64,000 bases of DNA, taken from contig NZ_JABXKH010000137.1 in the NCBI RefSeq assembly GCF_017115105.1, positions 57,278 through 121,277 on the forward strand. The letters are read 5' to 3'. Below the pieces are notes generated by a model. That model did no database searches, was not told the DNA's origin, and worked only from the letters and a program-made list of their open reading frames with translations. The translations under genes were made by a program, and so were the position numbers. The stretch's first letter is position 1, and each line of letters opens with the position of its first letter. The DNA comes from Nostoc sp. NMS2. Its GTDB lineage: Bacteria; Cyanobacteriota; Cyanobacteriia; Cyanobacteriales; Nostocaceae. Shown here piece after piece: positions 43,701 to 53,053 of this stretch.

Positions 43701-44888
43701 CTACATCAACTCCATCTCCTGCAACCCCTGGCGTAGTCTCTTCGCTTCTTCGGGATTATATCTTTCATGAAGGGCGATCGCTTTTCTAAAAGCTGTTAAA
43801 CTATCTTGATGATTGCCAGCTTTGAGCAATACTACCCCTAAATTTTGATACGCTTCAGCATAGTTGGGATTTAAGGCGATCGCATTTTGATAATATGCGA
43901 TCGCATCTGTCAATAAACCCAAAGCCTTAAATGTCATCGCCAAATTATAATGTCCAAAAACAAAGTTAGGATCAATTTTCAAAGTTGTGGCGTAAGCAGC
44001 TTTCGCACCATTGAAATCTCCTGCTGCTTTGAGTAAGTTACCTAAGTTGTTGTATGCTCCTAATTTGAGCATGGGGTAAATTGGCAATTTGATAGCAGCT
44101 TTATAGTGAGAAATCGCCTGTGGAGATTTTTGCAAGCGACTGTAAGCAATGCCTAAATGATAGTGGAGTTCATATAAAATATCGTAGTTGTCTTCAGCAA
44201 CGCTGATTCCATGTCTGAGCAACTCCATACCTTGAGTAATTTTCCCAGTTTCCACATACAATGCCCCTAATTTACTGCAAACATAAGGGTCATCGGGATG
44301 AGTAGCGAGAAACCCTTCCATCGCCGTAGCTGCTTTGGCATATTTGTTATTTTGAGCGATCGCACTTTTTTGATATCCTGTGTGTACAAGTGCAACCCCA
44401 GGTAAATAACCTATTTGCCAATGGGGTTCTTTAGTTAAAATTGCTGACACGCTATCATCCACTAAGGCATGATAAGGACGGTCAAAACGAATATCTGGAT
44501 GATTGCGGAATAGCCTGGAAACCAAAGAATAGGGAGATTGTTCAGCACCTACTTCTTGGCGGACGAGGTTGATAAGCAGGTATTCATCTCTAGCGATCGC
44601 CTCTCGCAACTGCGGTACAATTGCTGGTGTCAGAGTTTCATCAGCATCTAAAACCAAAATCCAGTCACCAGTGACATATTTTAAAGCTGCATTTCGGGCA
44701 GCACTGAAGTCATTACACCATTTAAAATGATGAACTTTTGCACCCAGTTGTTGGGCGATATTGGGAGTGCGATCAATTGAGCCTGTGTCCAAGACTACCA
44801 TTTCATCCACCACTTTTTTGACACTGTTTAGGCATTTAGGCAGTGTTGCGGCTTCGTTTTTCACAATCATGCACAGACTCAAACTCAT
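43701..44888 (-). CDS. Family 2 glycosyltransferase fused to TPR repeats
   Basis: The 395-residue protein has an N-terminal GT2 domain (about 1-110): SLCMIVKNEAATLPKCL, VLDTGSIDRT and LVLDADETL (the D-x-D-type metal site). The C-terminal ~220 residues form TPR units (AYNNLGNLLKAAGDFNGAK, AIALNPNYAEAYQNLG). It transfers a sugar from a nucleotide donor to an unknown acceptor; the TPRs may position a protein or lipid partner. The domain order is a recognised cyanobacterial arrangement. It is divergent from the Ser/Thr kinase, separated by heptamer and SDR-type repeats (44895-45020). Cytoplasmic. Confidence 0.9.
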   Translation of the reverse strand: MSLSLCMIVKNEAATLPKCLNSVKKVVDEMVVLDTGSIDRTPNIAQQLGAKVHHFKWCNDFSAARNAALKYVTGDWILVLDADETLTPAIVPQLREAIARDEYLLINLVRQEVGAEQSPYSLVSRLFRNHPDIRFDRPYHALVDDSVSAILTKEPHWQIGYLPGVALVHTGYQKSAIAQNNKYAKAATAMEGFLATHPDDPYVCSKLGALYVETGKITQGMELLRHGISVAEDNYDILYELHYHLGIAYSRLQKSPQAISHYKAAIKLPIYPMLKLGAYNNLGNLLKAAGDFNGAKAAYATTLKIDPNFVFGHYNLAMTFKALGLLTDAIAYYQNAIALNPNYAEAYQNLGVVLLKAGNHQDSLTAFRKAIALHERYNPEEAKRLRQGLQEMELM

Positions 44889-45113
44889 AATTTAAAAATT
44901 GGGAATTGGGAATTGGGAATTGGGCATTGGGCATTGGGCACTTGTACTGAGCGACTTGTGCCGAGCCTGTCCTGAGCGTAGCCGAAGGGCGAAGTCGAGG
45001 TAAGTCGAAGTATTGGGCATTGGCAAGAAAATAAATTAAGTCCTCATTGCCCATGCCCCATTCCCCATTCAAATTTTGTGCAAAAATCAAGATTAACAAA
45101 ATCAGTGAATTTA

Positions 45114-46538
45114 ATGCAGGGTCAAACCATAGGTGGACGCTACCAAATTCTCACCCAACTGGGACAAGGGGGGTTTGGCACGACTTTCTTAGCTCAAGAT
45201 ATGCAAAGACCAGGGAATCCACAATGCGTTGTTAAGCATTTTAAACCACTCTCTACCGATGCATACACTTTACGAGAAGCTAAACGTCTGTTTAACCAGG
45301 AAGCATTAACCCTGGAAACATTAGGAAATCATGACCAAATTCCTCAACTATTGGCTCACTTTGAAGAGAATCAAGAATTTTATTTAGTTCAGGAATTTAT
45401 TCCAGGTCACGATCTTACCAAAGAAATACCACCTGTATACAACCGATTGAGTGAGCCGGAGGTGATTAAACTGCTAAAAGATATTTTGTCAGTTTTAGCA
45501 TTTGTCCATCAGCACAATGTGATTCACCGCGATATCAAGCCTGCTAATATTCGGCGGAGAACATCAGATAACAAAATACTACTAATTGACTTTGGGGCTG
45601 TCAAACAAATTAGTACTCAGATGGCTAATTCTCAAGGACAAACAACTTTTACCGTAGCCATTGGTACTCATGGTTATATGCCAAGTGAACAAGCTAATCG
45701 CACTCCCCAATTGAGCAGCGATATCTATGCAGTAGGAATTATTGGTATTCAAGCTTTGACAGGGATTAATCCTGCCGATTTTGGCGGTCAAGGACTGCCA
45801 AGAAACCCTAATACTGGCGAAATTGATTGGCGCAACCAAATACAAGTGAGCCGGCAGCTAGCAGAAATTTTAGACACAATGGTACGCTATGATTTCCGTC
45901 AGCGCTATTCGACAGCAGCATCGGCATTGCAAGCTTTAGAAATGCTGGATAAAGTACCAGATACTACTATTCAGAAACCCCTCCCATCTGCACGATCTAA
46001 GAAAGTTTTTATCGGTGTAGGAATAACCGCAGTAGTTGTTACTATAGGTCTATTGTTACTCAAATTACAAACTCCGACACAAAAGTTTTTGGCTTATGAA
46101 GATTCTAGTAATGGGATAAAGATAAAATATCCAGAAAGTTGGAAAATCCAAGATTCACCAAACCTGATAACTAAAGAATTAGTGACATTTTTATCGCCTA
46201 AGCAAAGTGATACAGATAATTTTCAAGACCTTTTGACTATAACTGTTGAAGATTTTTCTGGCACATTAAGCGAATCGCAAGACTTATTTATTAAAGAAGT
46301 CAAAGCCACTTTATCTGATGCAACTATTGTGAATACAAGTGAAACAACTTTAGCTAATAAACGAGCTAATAAATTGATTTACATTGGCAAAGATGGAAAA
46401 AAGAGTTTAAAAAATTTACAAGTTTGGACTTTAAAGGGTAATCAAGCATACGTCATCACCTATTCAGCAGCAACAGAGGATTACGATCGCTTCTTGCCAA
46501 CAGCAGAGAAAATGATTGAATCATTTGAAATTAAGTAA
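45114..46538 (+). CDS. Ser/Thr protein kinase with transmembrane helix and PsbP-like C-terminal domain
   Basis: The start is ATG 45114 (MQGQTIGGRYQILTQLGQGG); the frame extends to GTG 45078, but family starts match the ATG. The kinase domain spans ~1-270 with glycine loop LGQGGFGTTF, VVKHF lysine, catalytic HRDIKPAN (Asp140), IDFGAVKQ and GTHGYMPSEQ. A single TM helix (about 297-318; VFIGVGITAVVVTIGLLLL) is followed by a ~150-residue extracytoplasmic domain resembling PsbP/MOG1 folds (SNGIKIKYPESWKIQ ... YVITYSA). It presumably phosphorylates cytoplasmic proteins under control of that sensor-like domain. 475 residues. Confidence 0.9.
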   Translation: MQGQTIGGRYQILTQLGQGGFGTTFLAQDMQRPGNPQCVVKHFKPLSTDAYTLREAKRLFNQEALTLETLGNHDQIPQLLAHFEENQEFYLVQEFIPGHDLTKEIPPVYNRLSEPEVIKLLKDILSVLAFVHQHNVIHRDIKPANIRRRTSDNKILLIDFGAVKQISTQMANSQGQTTFTVAIGTHGYMPSEQANRTPQLSSDIYAVGIIGIQALTGINPADFGGQGLPRNPNTGEIDWRNQIQVSRQLAEILDTMVRYDFRQRYSTAASALQALEMLDKVPDTTIQKPLPSARSKKVFIGVGITAVVVTIGLLLLKLQTPTQKFLAYEDSSNGIKIKYPESWKIQDSPNLITKELVTFLSPKQSDTDNFQDLLTITVEDFSGTLSESQDLFIKEVKATLSDATIVNTSETTLANKRANKLIYIGKDGKKSLKNLQVWTLKGNQAYVITYSAATEDYDRFLPTAEKMIESFEIK

Positions 46539-46912
46539 TGATTTTGTGATAGCTGAAAGTGCGATGGGCGAAGCCCCGCCGGAGGCGATCGCTATTGAGC
46601 ATAGTAAGGCTAAAATTAAACGGGAGCATCCCAAATGTGCAAAAACCTTGATAGCCCTCATCCCCTAACCCCTTCTCCCAAAGATGGGAGAAGGGGAACT
46701 AGAGTTATGTCTCCCCTCTCCCATGTTTGCTACGGTGTACACACAAGTCTTCTAACATTGCCCTACAAGCTTTTGATCCCCTGGCTGCCAGAAAACTCGG
46801 AGGTACGCTACGAATTGCACGATGGGGTAATACCCCCTATTTTCCAGCTGTATCCTTTAAGAAGTCGGGGATCTTGTTTATCACGAATAATTTAGGATTG
46901 CTATGTTACAAC
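46539..46912. repeat. Repeat-filled gap with relic ends of families B and C
   Basis: A family B-like end, GGGAGCATCCCAAATGTGCAA, is at 46622, and a family C-like end, GCTACGGTGTACACACAAGTC, is at 46729. A GGGAGAAGGGG hairpin lies around 46675-46700. The right ends are not recognisable. Open frames here are repeats in translation. No gene is supported. Confidence 0.6.
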
Positions 46913-47704
46913 TTATTTGCTTTCCTGCATCTTTCTGACTAGTTTAGTCACTAACTTCCTGGGAGTAAATCTTACGGATTCAGCGAGAAGCTTATTTTTA
47001 ATTCCAGGAACCACAAGAGTTTTGTTTTCTAATAGACCACGATAGCCAATTTGGGCTACTGTTTCCGCAGTCATAATTTTTTTACCGCTTACCAGCTTTG
47101 AGTCTTCCATCGCGGCTCTTTGTTGGAAATCAGACTCAGTAGGCCCTGGACAAAGCGCCGTCACAGAGACACCTGTGCCTTCTAATTCATTTGCGATCGC
47201 TTCTGAGAAGGATAATACATAAGCTTTACTAGCGTAGTATACTGCCATCAGCGGCCCTGGTTGAAAAGCAGCAGTGGAGGCCACATTTAATATTTTTCCA
47301 AACCTCTGCTCAACCATACCTTTAAGGAATAACTTGGTTAAATGGGTGAGACATGAAATATTAACCTGTAGCAATTGTAGTTCAGTATTCAGGTCAATTT
47401 CGTTAAATAATCCATAGGTAGCAAAGCCAGCATTGTTTACCAGCACATCAACTGTGATAGATGCTTGTTCTAGCTCAGTGAAAATTTCTTCTGGGGCTGA
47501 CGGGTTAGATAAATCCTTAGTAATAACCTTGACATCAATCCCAAATTTATTTTTAAATTCATCGGCAATTTTATTCAGCTTTTCCCCACTTCTAGCTACC
47601 AATACAAGATTGTAACCATTCTGAGCAAATAACTTAGCGAATTCATAACCGATGCCGCCAGATGCACCAGTAATAAGAGCCGTTTGTTTGCGATTATCTT
47701 GCAT
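46913..47704 (-). CDS. Short-chain dehydrogenase/reductase
   Basis: The 263-residue classical SDR has the cofactor motif ALITGASGGIGYEF, the NNAG motif (VLVNNAGFATYG), Ser in NVASTAAFQ, the catalytic YYASKAY (Tyr-x-x-x-Lys) and PGPTESDF. The arginine and residues after the second strand (VLVARSGEKL) favour NADPH. Substrate is unknown; similar proteins are annotated as short-chain oxidoreductases of the DltE/YqjQ type. Complete, cytoplasmic or peripheral. It is separated from the upstream MFS-HEAT gene by 273 bp containing a GCGGGTTTAAGTCCCC repeat. Confidence 0.9.
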   Translation of the reverse strand: MQDNRKQTALITGASGGIGYEFAKLFAQNGYNLVLVARSGEKLNKIADEFKNKFGIDVKVITKDLSNPSAPEEIFTELEQASITVDVLVNNAGFATYGLFNEIDLNTELQLLQVNISCLTHLTKLFLKGMVEQRFGKILNVASTAAFQPGPLMAVYYASKAYVLSFSEAIANELEGTGVSVTALCPGPTESDFQQRAAMEDSKLVSGKKIMTAETVAQIGYRGLLENKTLVVPGIKNKLLAESVRFTPRKLVTKLVRKMQESK

Positions 47705-47977
47705 AATTTTTACGCTTTTACTCTAGACTAACAAGAGAACAGGGAATAGGTGTTTACTGAGTTTTGTCATGCAATCAAATATGAGTCCTTTTGTTATTTA
47801 TCATTTGTTTAGACTTACCAATGTTCCATGCTCAATCACTGTTATCCTGATTCTTTAACAAACTTTGGCGGGTTTAAGTCCCCGGCAACAAGTAAGCCGT
47901 AAGTTTTGTGGCTCTTTCTAAATCCCCGTTACAAAACTGTACTTCCGACTTCTTTAATTATTCTGAATTCTGAATTC

Positions 47978-50900
47978 TTAGGTTTTCCGGTTATCTAGTC
48001 CTTTAAAATTGTAATTTTTAAACTGGTATTTTTCGAGTAACTCTTTTACTTGAGCGGCCACTAAAGGATGTGGATCTTTTTGTAACTGAGGGAGGATTTG
48101 CAGGAGGACGCGATGTGAAACCATGTTTAGATATGCGATCGCAGCTTCTCTAACAAAGCCTGTTGGATGACGCAAACTCACTAAAATCTCGGAACTTGTC
48201 AGTCTGATGCGAGTCACCTGAGCAAAATGGAAACAACAAGCTAGACACCAATCAGAAAGGAAGTTACCCAGCATCAGCAATCTGTGGAGGCGATCGCTAA
48301 CTACCATATTCTCATATTCTACGATCTTGGCTTCTACAAGATGTTGCAATTTTTCTGACTGCGGTCGATTATCTAAAATATTCAGCAACACAGACTTTGA
48401 AGACAAAGTTACGGTATGCTCTAAGATTTCTAACCCCCGTGCTAAGTTTACCACTGAGAGCGATCGCAGATTAAATGCTGCTGCCTGCATCTTTTCTGGT
48501 GAGTAAAGCAGTCTGAGCAACAGTAGCAGCCGCTCTTTGACATCCAATTCCAATTCTAAAAGGGCGCGTTGCAGTAACTTAGAGACAATCACAATCCTCT
48601 CACTTGAATGATGATTTTCTTTTTCATCTAATATTTTCAAGTCTATATATGCGCCATAAATCTCGCCTAAAAACTTTAACTCCTGCTCAATTAAATTTTC
48701 TACCCGACTTTCATAAAACCGATCTACTAAACCTCTAATTCCTGGTTGTTTATGTATTTTTAGTAAGCTACGAAGAATATGATCTCTAGTTATACCCCAG
48801 GATGCCTCCAAGTTTTCCCATAAAGTCTCTAATGCTTCCTGAGTGCCGATTTGAGCAATAGTACGCCAAGCATACATCCGCACTACTTCTGGTTTGTAAA
48901 TATTGGTAGCTAACCGCAACAGCATCTCTATAGCTTCATTTTCTAGTCGCACTAAGGATGACATTGCTGTAGTGCGGGTTGATTTGTAATAAAGGGCTGC
49001 AATCAGCGCCGAATAGTATTCCTCTAAATGGGTTGCTGCAATCATTTCTAATACGGCACAGCGCACCCGTAACGACTCATCTTGTAATAAATTCGGAATG
49101 TGAATCCGTAACGCCTGCAAATAAACTGCTTCTCTCAGCGCTCTGACTCCATTTACCCGTTCCCGTTCTTTCTTATGAGTCAACATCCGGCGCATAGTTT
49201 GAGTGGCTGCTACCTTTTGTATGGGCGTTCCCTGGCGTAAGACTAAAGCGGCGGCGGTAGCGCGGATGAGTGAGTTTTGGCGGGGGTTCAGATATTCTTC
49301 TAAAATGCTTAAATTGGGATTCGGTTCAGCTAGCCAAACGTAGCGTAGTGCTAGGGCGAAAACTTCGGGGTTAGTTTCTTGGGGTTGTTCTAACAAAGGA
49401 CGGATGGCGGATAGATAAGCGGGATTTGCACCTGCTATCAGCATCACTTCCAAACTTTGGCGCTGCAAATCTGGGGTTAACTTCACTAATAGGGGTGCTA
49501 AAACCTCCGCAGCTCCTTGAGAGTCAATTTGGGCTAAAAGTTCAATACAAGAGCGTTTATCAGCCTCGCTGCCTTTTTCTGCTAAAGCTTTGACTACCCC
49601 CTGCTTAAAGAATCTTAAGCCGACATTGGTTGCACTCAAGTGACCCCGGGCCACACTCAAGACTAACAGTTCAACGTAGCGCGATCGCAATTCCCAAACT
49701 ACTGTTAAACAGGTGCCAGCTATCAGCATTGTTTCTGCCACCAACACCCACTTTTGCATGGATACGGGTACAAAGCGCCCACAAAACAATAGAGTTGCAA
49801 AAATTAGCACTCCTGTCAAACCTGTAGCGATCGCTTCGGCAGTTCCACCAGATAAAGTCTGCATCCGGCTGCGAATTGACTCAGGAATCGGTTGGTACAG
49901 GATGGGGCCGCTACTCATGACAAAGGTGTAGCGCAAAAGTTCATCGCAAAATTTGACAATTATCAAACCCCAGAAAAAGCTTTGCGATTGGATAGCGGGA
50001 ATTAAATTCAAAAATACCAGCACTCCTGGTAATGAAAAGCCGACGGTGATTGGTAAAAGTGTCGCTGTGAAAAATACCCCCATCCGTTCAATGAGTCGGC
50101 TGGAAATAAACCACTGCAATAACAACTCACACAGTCCCAATGTCCCACCAAAAAGACCCAAGAAGCTGGCGAGTTCCCTGTCGCCCAAATTCGATTGGAG
50201 TTCGCGCAGATATTGAAAATCTATTAACAACCCAATGACTTGCAACAGACCAACAAAAGCAAACAATTGCCAAACATAGCGCTTCAGTGGACTTTTAATA
50301 AAGCGCTCTCGTGAAGCTTGTTCTTCAGGAATTAGTCTTTGTGGGGTTTCAGGAAAAGCCGCTCGATAGTGATTAGTTAAATAGAATAAAATCGCCGAGC
50401 CTAATAAAATCACTACACAGGCGATGAAGATGATCTTATTCAGTGTGGTGTATTGCACTAGCCAAGGCAAACTAAAGCCACTAATCACATCTGCTACCAA
50501 AAGTCCACTACTCACCAGTGGGTAAGTGCGCTTAATCTCCCGAATGTTAAATATTTGGTTGGCAACGATGGAGGTGTTGAGATCGTTGACTACATAAAGG
50601 GCATCTACCCATAGCCGCAGCAGAAAAGCCGAAATAACTGCCAGGTAAGAAACATGAGATCCCCAACGTAATACAACTAATAGAAGTAATGGCATCAACA
50701 TGCAAGGTGCGATCGCTACAATCACCCGGCGTAACGGAAAAATCCTTTGCAGCCAAGAGTATAAAAAAACCAATGCTGCGCTCATCACAGCACTGGCAAT
50801 ATACATCCACGGCAATAGATGAGTCCCATATTCATCCAAAAACAGCGCCACCGTACTGTCCTCTGCCCACCGCAATCCTACACACACAGTTGTGTAAAAA

Positions 50901-51010
50901 ATAAACATTATCTGAGTTCGTTCACTCTCCTCTGGTCGGAGATTCACCCACTGTAGTAGTCGTGGTAAAACAACTTTATTTACAGCAAACCAGTGATTTT
51001 TCAGTTCCAT
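47978..51010 (-). CDS. MFS/ADP-ATP-carrier-like membrane protein fused to HEAT repeats
   Basis: The 1,010-residue protein's N-terminal ~450 residues contain about 12 hydrophobic helices (IMFIFYTTVCVGLRWAEDST, WMYIASAVMSAALVFLYSW, LFAFVGLLQVIGLLIDFQYL) in the arrangement of the major facilitator / nucleotide-transporter-like group. The C-terminal ~540 residues are helical HEAT-like repeats (SCIELLAQIDSQGAAEVLAP, LRATAAALVL-type segments, LRVRCAVLEMIA, VREAAIAYLNM). MFS-HEAT proteins with this layout recur in cyanobacteria and other bacteria; the cargo is unknown. The HEAT part is predicted cytoplasmic and may bind a partner. Monocistronic, with G-rich repeats at its start. Confidence 0.82.
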   Translation of the reverse strand: MELKNHWFAVNKVVLPRLLQWVNLRPEESERTQIMFIFYTTVCVGLRWAEDSTVALFLDEYGTHLLPWMYIASAVMSAALVFLYSWLQRIFPLRRVIVAIAPCMLMPLLLLVVLRWGSHVSYLAVISAFLLRLWVDALYVVNDLNTSIVANQIFNIREIKRTYPLVSSGLLVADVISGFSLPWLVQYTTLNKIIFIACVVILLGSAILFYLTNHYRAAFPETPQRLIPEEQASRERFIKSPLKRYVWQLFAFVGLLQVIGLLIDFQYLRELQSNLGDRELASFLGLFGGTLGLCELLLQWFISSRLIERMGVFFTATLLPITVGFSLPGVLVFLNLIPAIQSQSFFWGLIIVKFCDELLRYTFVMSSGPILYQPIPESIRSRMQTLSGGTAEAIATGLTGVLIFATLLFCGRFVPVSMQKWVLVAETMLIAGTCLTVVWELRSRYVELLVLSVARGHLSATNVGLRFFKQGVVKALAEKGSEADKRSCIELLAQIDSQGAAEVLAPLLVKLTPDLQRQSLEVMLIAGANPAYLSAIRPLLEQPQETNPEVFALALRYVWLAEPNPNLSILEEYLNPRQNSLIRATAAALVLRQGTPIQKVAATQTMRRMLTHKKERERVNGVRALREAVYLQALRIHIPNLLQDESLRVRCAVLEMIAATHLEEYYSALIAALYYKSTRTTAMSSLVRLENEAIEMLLRLATNIYKPEVVRMYAWRTIAQIGTQEALETLWENLEASWGITRDHILRSLLKIHKQPGIRGLVDRFYESRVENLIEQELKFLGEIYGAYIDLKILDEKENHHSSERIVIVSKLLQRALLELELDVKERLLLLLRLLYSPEKMQAAAFNLRSLSVVNLARGLEILEHTVTLSSKSVLLNILDNRPQSEKLQHLVEAKIVEYENMVVSDRLHRLLMLGNFLSDWCLACCFHFAQVTRIRLTSSEILVSLRHPTGFVREAAIAYLNMVSHRVLLQILPQLQKDPHPLVAAQVKELLEKYQFKNYNFKGLDNRKT

Positions 51011-51044
51011 GCAGTTTTATTTTCTGGTAGTGTCACCGTGGAGG

Positions 51045-51135
51045 AGGCAGGGGGCAGGGGCAGGGGGCAAGGGGCAGGGGGCAGGGGGCAGGGGGCAGGG
51101 GGCAGGGGTCAGGGGGCAGGGGGCAGGGGGAGCAG
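51045..51135. repeat. Tandem heptamer (GGGGCAG)n tract
   Basis: About ten near-identical GGGGCAG heptamers on the plus strand begin 35 bp upstream of the MFS-HEAT start codon. They are followed by C-rich sequence (TCCCTTGCTCCCTTGC..., 51180-51240) that could pair with them. Frames on both strands here are repeat translations. Confidence 0.9.
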
Positions 51136-51325
51136 GGGAAGTCGGGGAAGAAAATACTTTTTTGTCCCCCTTGTCCTCCTTGTCTCCCTTGCTCCCTTGC
51201 TCCCCTTGCTCCCTTATCCCCCTCACCCCCCATTCCCTCATCCCTGGAAATAGCAAAAGTCCTGAGCAACTGAGTATTATGTTTCCCACTCAGCCTTCAA
51301 GACTATCGATTTGAGATAAATTTAT

Positions 51326-51417
51326 AGGACTTACGCAAAATCACACACTGTAAGGGCAATTCATGAATTGCTCTAAGAAGAAAATCACGGTTTCAGCTAA
51401 AGTTTTGCGTAAGTCCT
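51326..51417. mobile_element. Family D MITE (92 bp) with 7-bp TSD
   Basis: Perfect terminal inverted repeats AGGACTTACGCAAAA / TTTTGCGTAAGTCCT, flanked by AATTTAT on both sides (51319-51325 and 51418-51424). The interior holds GCAATTCATGAATTGC, a 16-bp palindrome. The right target duplication overlaps the first bases of the adjoining family A element. Confidence 0.82.
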
Positions 51418-51421
51418 AATT

Positions 51422-51649
51422 TATAGCGGTTCTCAGTTGAGTGAAATACAGACCTAACCCCCAAGCCCTTCCCTTGTAGGGAAGGGGAGTAAGATTCAAA
51501 GCCTCTCTCCTCTTAGGAGCTACGTGTACACACAAGTCTTTGAGAGTTGCCTTACAGCGTTTAGATCCCCCCTAACCCCCCTTAAAAAAGGGGGAACCGG
51601 AGTCAAAGTCCCCCTTTTTAAGGGGAGCCTCCATTCGAGAACCGCTATA
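51422..51649. mobile_element. Family A element with nested family C insertion
   Basis: Ends TATAGCGGTTCTCAGTT (51422) and the complement CATTCGAGAACCGCTATA (to 51649) match family A. Internal AACCCCCAAGCCCTTCCCTTGTAGGG and the CCTCTCTCC hairpin half are present. A family C end (GCTACGTGTACACACAAGTC) begins near 51519 inside the hairpin; the far part has been deleted or rearranged. Confidence 0.7.
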
Positions 51650-51786
51650 AATGACCTTAGAGCTTTGGATGCACAGATGTGCGCCCAAAGCACGTCTTAC
51701 ATCCAAACGAAAATTAAAGAGAGAACAGGAAAAACTATTCCCTATTCCCTATTCACCATTCCCCATTCCCTATTCCCTTTTTCGAT

Positions 51787-51820
51787 GAAAAAAACCCCTG
51801 GCTAGAAGTCAGGGGTTTTT
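51787..51820 (-). terminator. Intrinsic terminator of infC
   Basis: Read on the minus strand: AAAACCCCTGAC, loop TTCTA, GCCAGGGGTTTT then TTT. It is a GC-rich stem with a T-run, 30 bp after the infC stop at 51850. Confidence 0.8.
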
Positions 51821-51849
51821 CAAACTTGGTCTATTAAAGAGTTAGAGGA

Positions 51850-52383
51850 TTATTTTTTGGGCGAGATAAGCATCATCATGTTTCGCCCTTCTTTTTTAGG
51901 CGCTTGTTGAAGCTCACCAAAAGGCTCCAAATCCGTTGCCATTCGCTTGAGCAAATCTTCTGCTAGGTCGCTGTGTTGAATTTCTCGACCCCGGAACATC
52001 ACAGTCGCTTTGACTTTATCGCCATCTTTCAAAAAGCGCTCTGCTTGTTTAACACGCACGTTGTAGTCATGTTCTTCTATTTTGTAACGCATCTTAACTT
52101 CTTTGACATCAGCCGTGTGCTGCTTTTTCCGGGCTTCCCGCGCCTTTTTCTCCTGTTCAAACTTATATTTACCGTAGTCCATAATCCGACAAACTGGCGG
52201 GTCAGCTTTATCACTTATAAGCACCAAATCTAACTCTTTCTCTTCTGCTAGTTGTAGTGCTTCCTGTGGGGGCATAATTCCCAGTTGGGCACCATCAGTA
52301 TCAATGACCCGAATTTTCGGGAAGCGAATTCGTTCGTTAATTTGGGGCAGATCGCGAGTTCTTTTCTTCTCAATCACAGGCAT
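51850..52383 (-). CDS. infC: Translation initiation factor IF-3
   Basis: The 177-residue protein has an IF3 N-domain (NERIRFPKIRVIDTDGAQLG, ALQLAEEKELDLVLIS, PPVCRIMDYGKYKFE), a lysine-rich linker (EKKAREARKKQHT) and an IF3 C-domain (VKEVKMRYKIEEHDYNVRVK, VMFRGREIQH). IF3 binds the 30S subunit, prevents premature joining of 50S and proofreads start codons. The start is the ATG at 52383; bacterial infC often uses AUU for autoregulation, which I do not see here. Complete and normal length. In many bacteria infC leads rpmI-rplT; those genes are not next to it here. A terminator follows directly. Confidence 0.97.
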   Translation of the reverse strand: MPVIEKKRTRDLPQINERIRFPKIRVIDTDGAQLGIMPPQEALQLAEEKELDLVLISDKADPPVCRIMDYGKYKFEQEKKAREARKKQHTADVKEVKMRYKIEEHDYNVRVKQAERFLKDGDKVKATVMFRGREIQHSDLAEDLLKRMATDLEPFGELQQAPKKEGRNMMMLISPKK

Positions 52384-53053
52384 TATGATTTGTGGGAGCT
52401 CTTAATGAAGGATTTGGTGTGGTCTTGATTGGTATGCCGTTAGAGGCAAAATACGGAAATAACTCAGAACTGAAAACATAGTCTACAGTTCTAGAGTAAC
52501 TAATCCATAAAATAGTTGTGTCCTTGTATTTGTCATTTTACTAACTCTGAGAGAATTTCTCTGCAATAGTTAATCTAAATTACACAACCTAGACACATAT
52601 TAAATATTATTACAACTTTTGCTCAATCATGTTGACGGTCGAGTTAAGCACTATATTTCCAGAATACCAAGCTTACGATGTAGATACATCTAGCAAGAAT
52701 AATGTAACATATTATCTTACACGAAGTATTCTAGCATTTAAAAGGGCGGTTAGAAACCTTGGCTGCACTAGGTTTTACCCACCTGTGTGGGTTGCAAACC
52801 CTCAATTTTCCTTAGACTACCCGGCGAGAAGGCTTTGCTAACGTTTACATAGCTGCTCAGAGAACAACGTAGTAATCAGATTGACACTATCAGGTCTAAA
52901 GACACAAAGACACGCTCGATTCTCCAAGTTAAGTTTCCCTTCTCTCTTTAGCTTCGTGGGCATTCTCAAGGTTAGAAGAAAAGCCATAACGCGCAGGCGA
53001 ACTACGTTTGGATGTAAGATGAACCGTGATTTCTAATCGCCAGGTATATTGAT
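52384..53053. other. 670-bp region without a supported gene
   Basis: It contains the infC leader (AT-rich, 52384-52630) and dispersed-repeat fragments: GCGGTTAGAAACCTTGGCTG with CCCACCTGTGTGGGTTGC (about 52745-52800), and TGATTTCTAATCGCCAGGTA near 53028. The latter echoes the GGCGATTAGAAA.CACGGCTA group at 33950. The frame 52629-52841 runs into the repeat and has no family resemblance. Confidence 0.5.

Noticed and set aside
46635..46942. Two open frames after the Ser/Thr kinase
   Set aside because: They cover family B and C repeat ends and a hairpin; no protein features.
51045..51135. Possible CRISPR array
   Set aside because: Units are contiguous heptamers without spacers; the 21-bp array at 57374 likewise has no spacers.
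51009..51314. Several 78-101-aa frames on both strands rich in Gly/Ala/Arg or Pro/Cys
   Set aside because: Pure translation of the GGGGCAG heptamer tract.
52629..52841. 70-aa plus-strand frame downstream of the divergent infC leader
   Set aside because: Runs into a dispersed repeat and has no recognisable domain or start signal; kept only as unassigned sequence.
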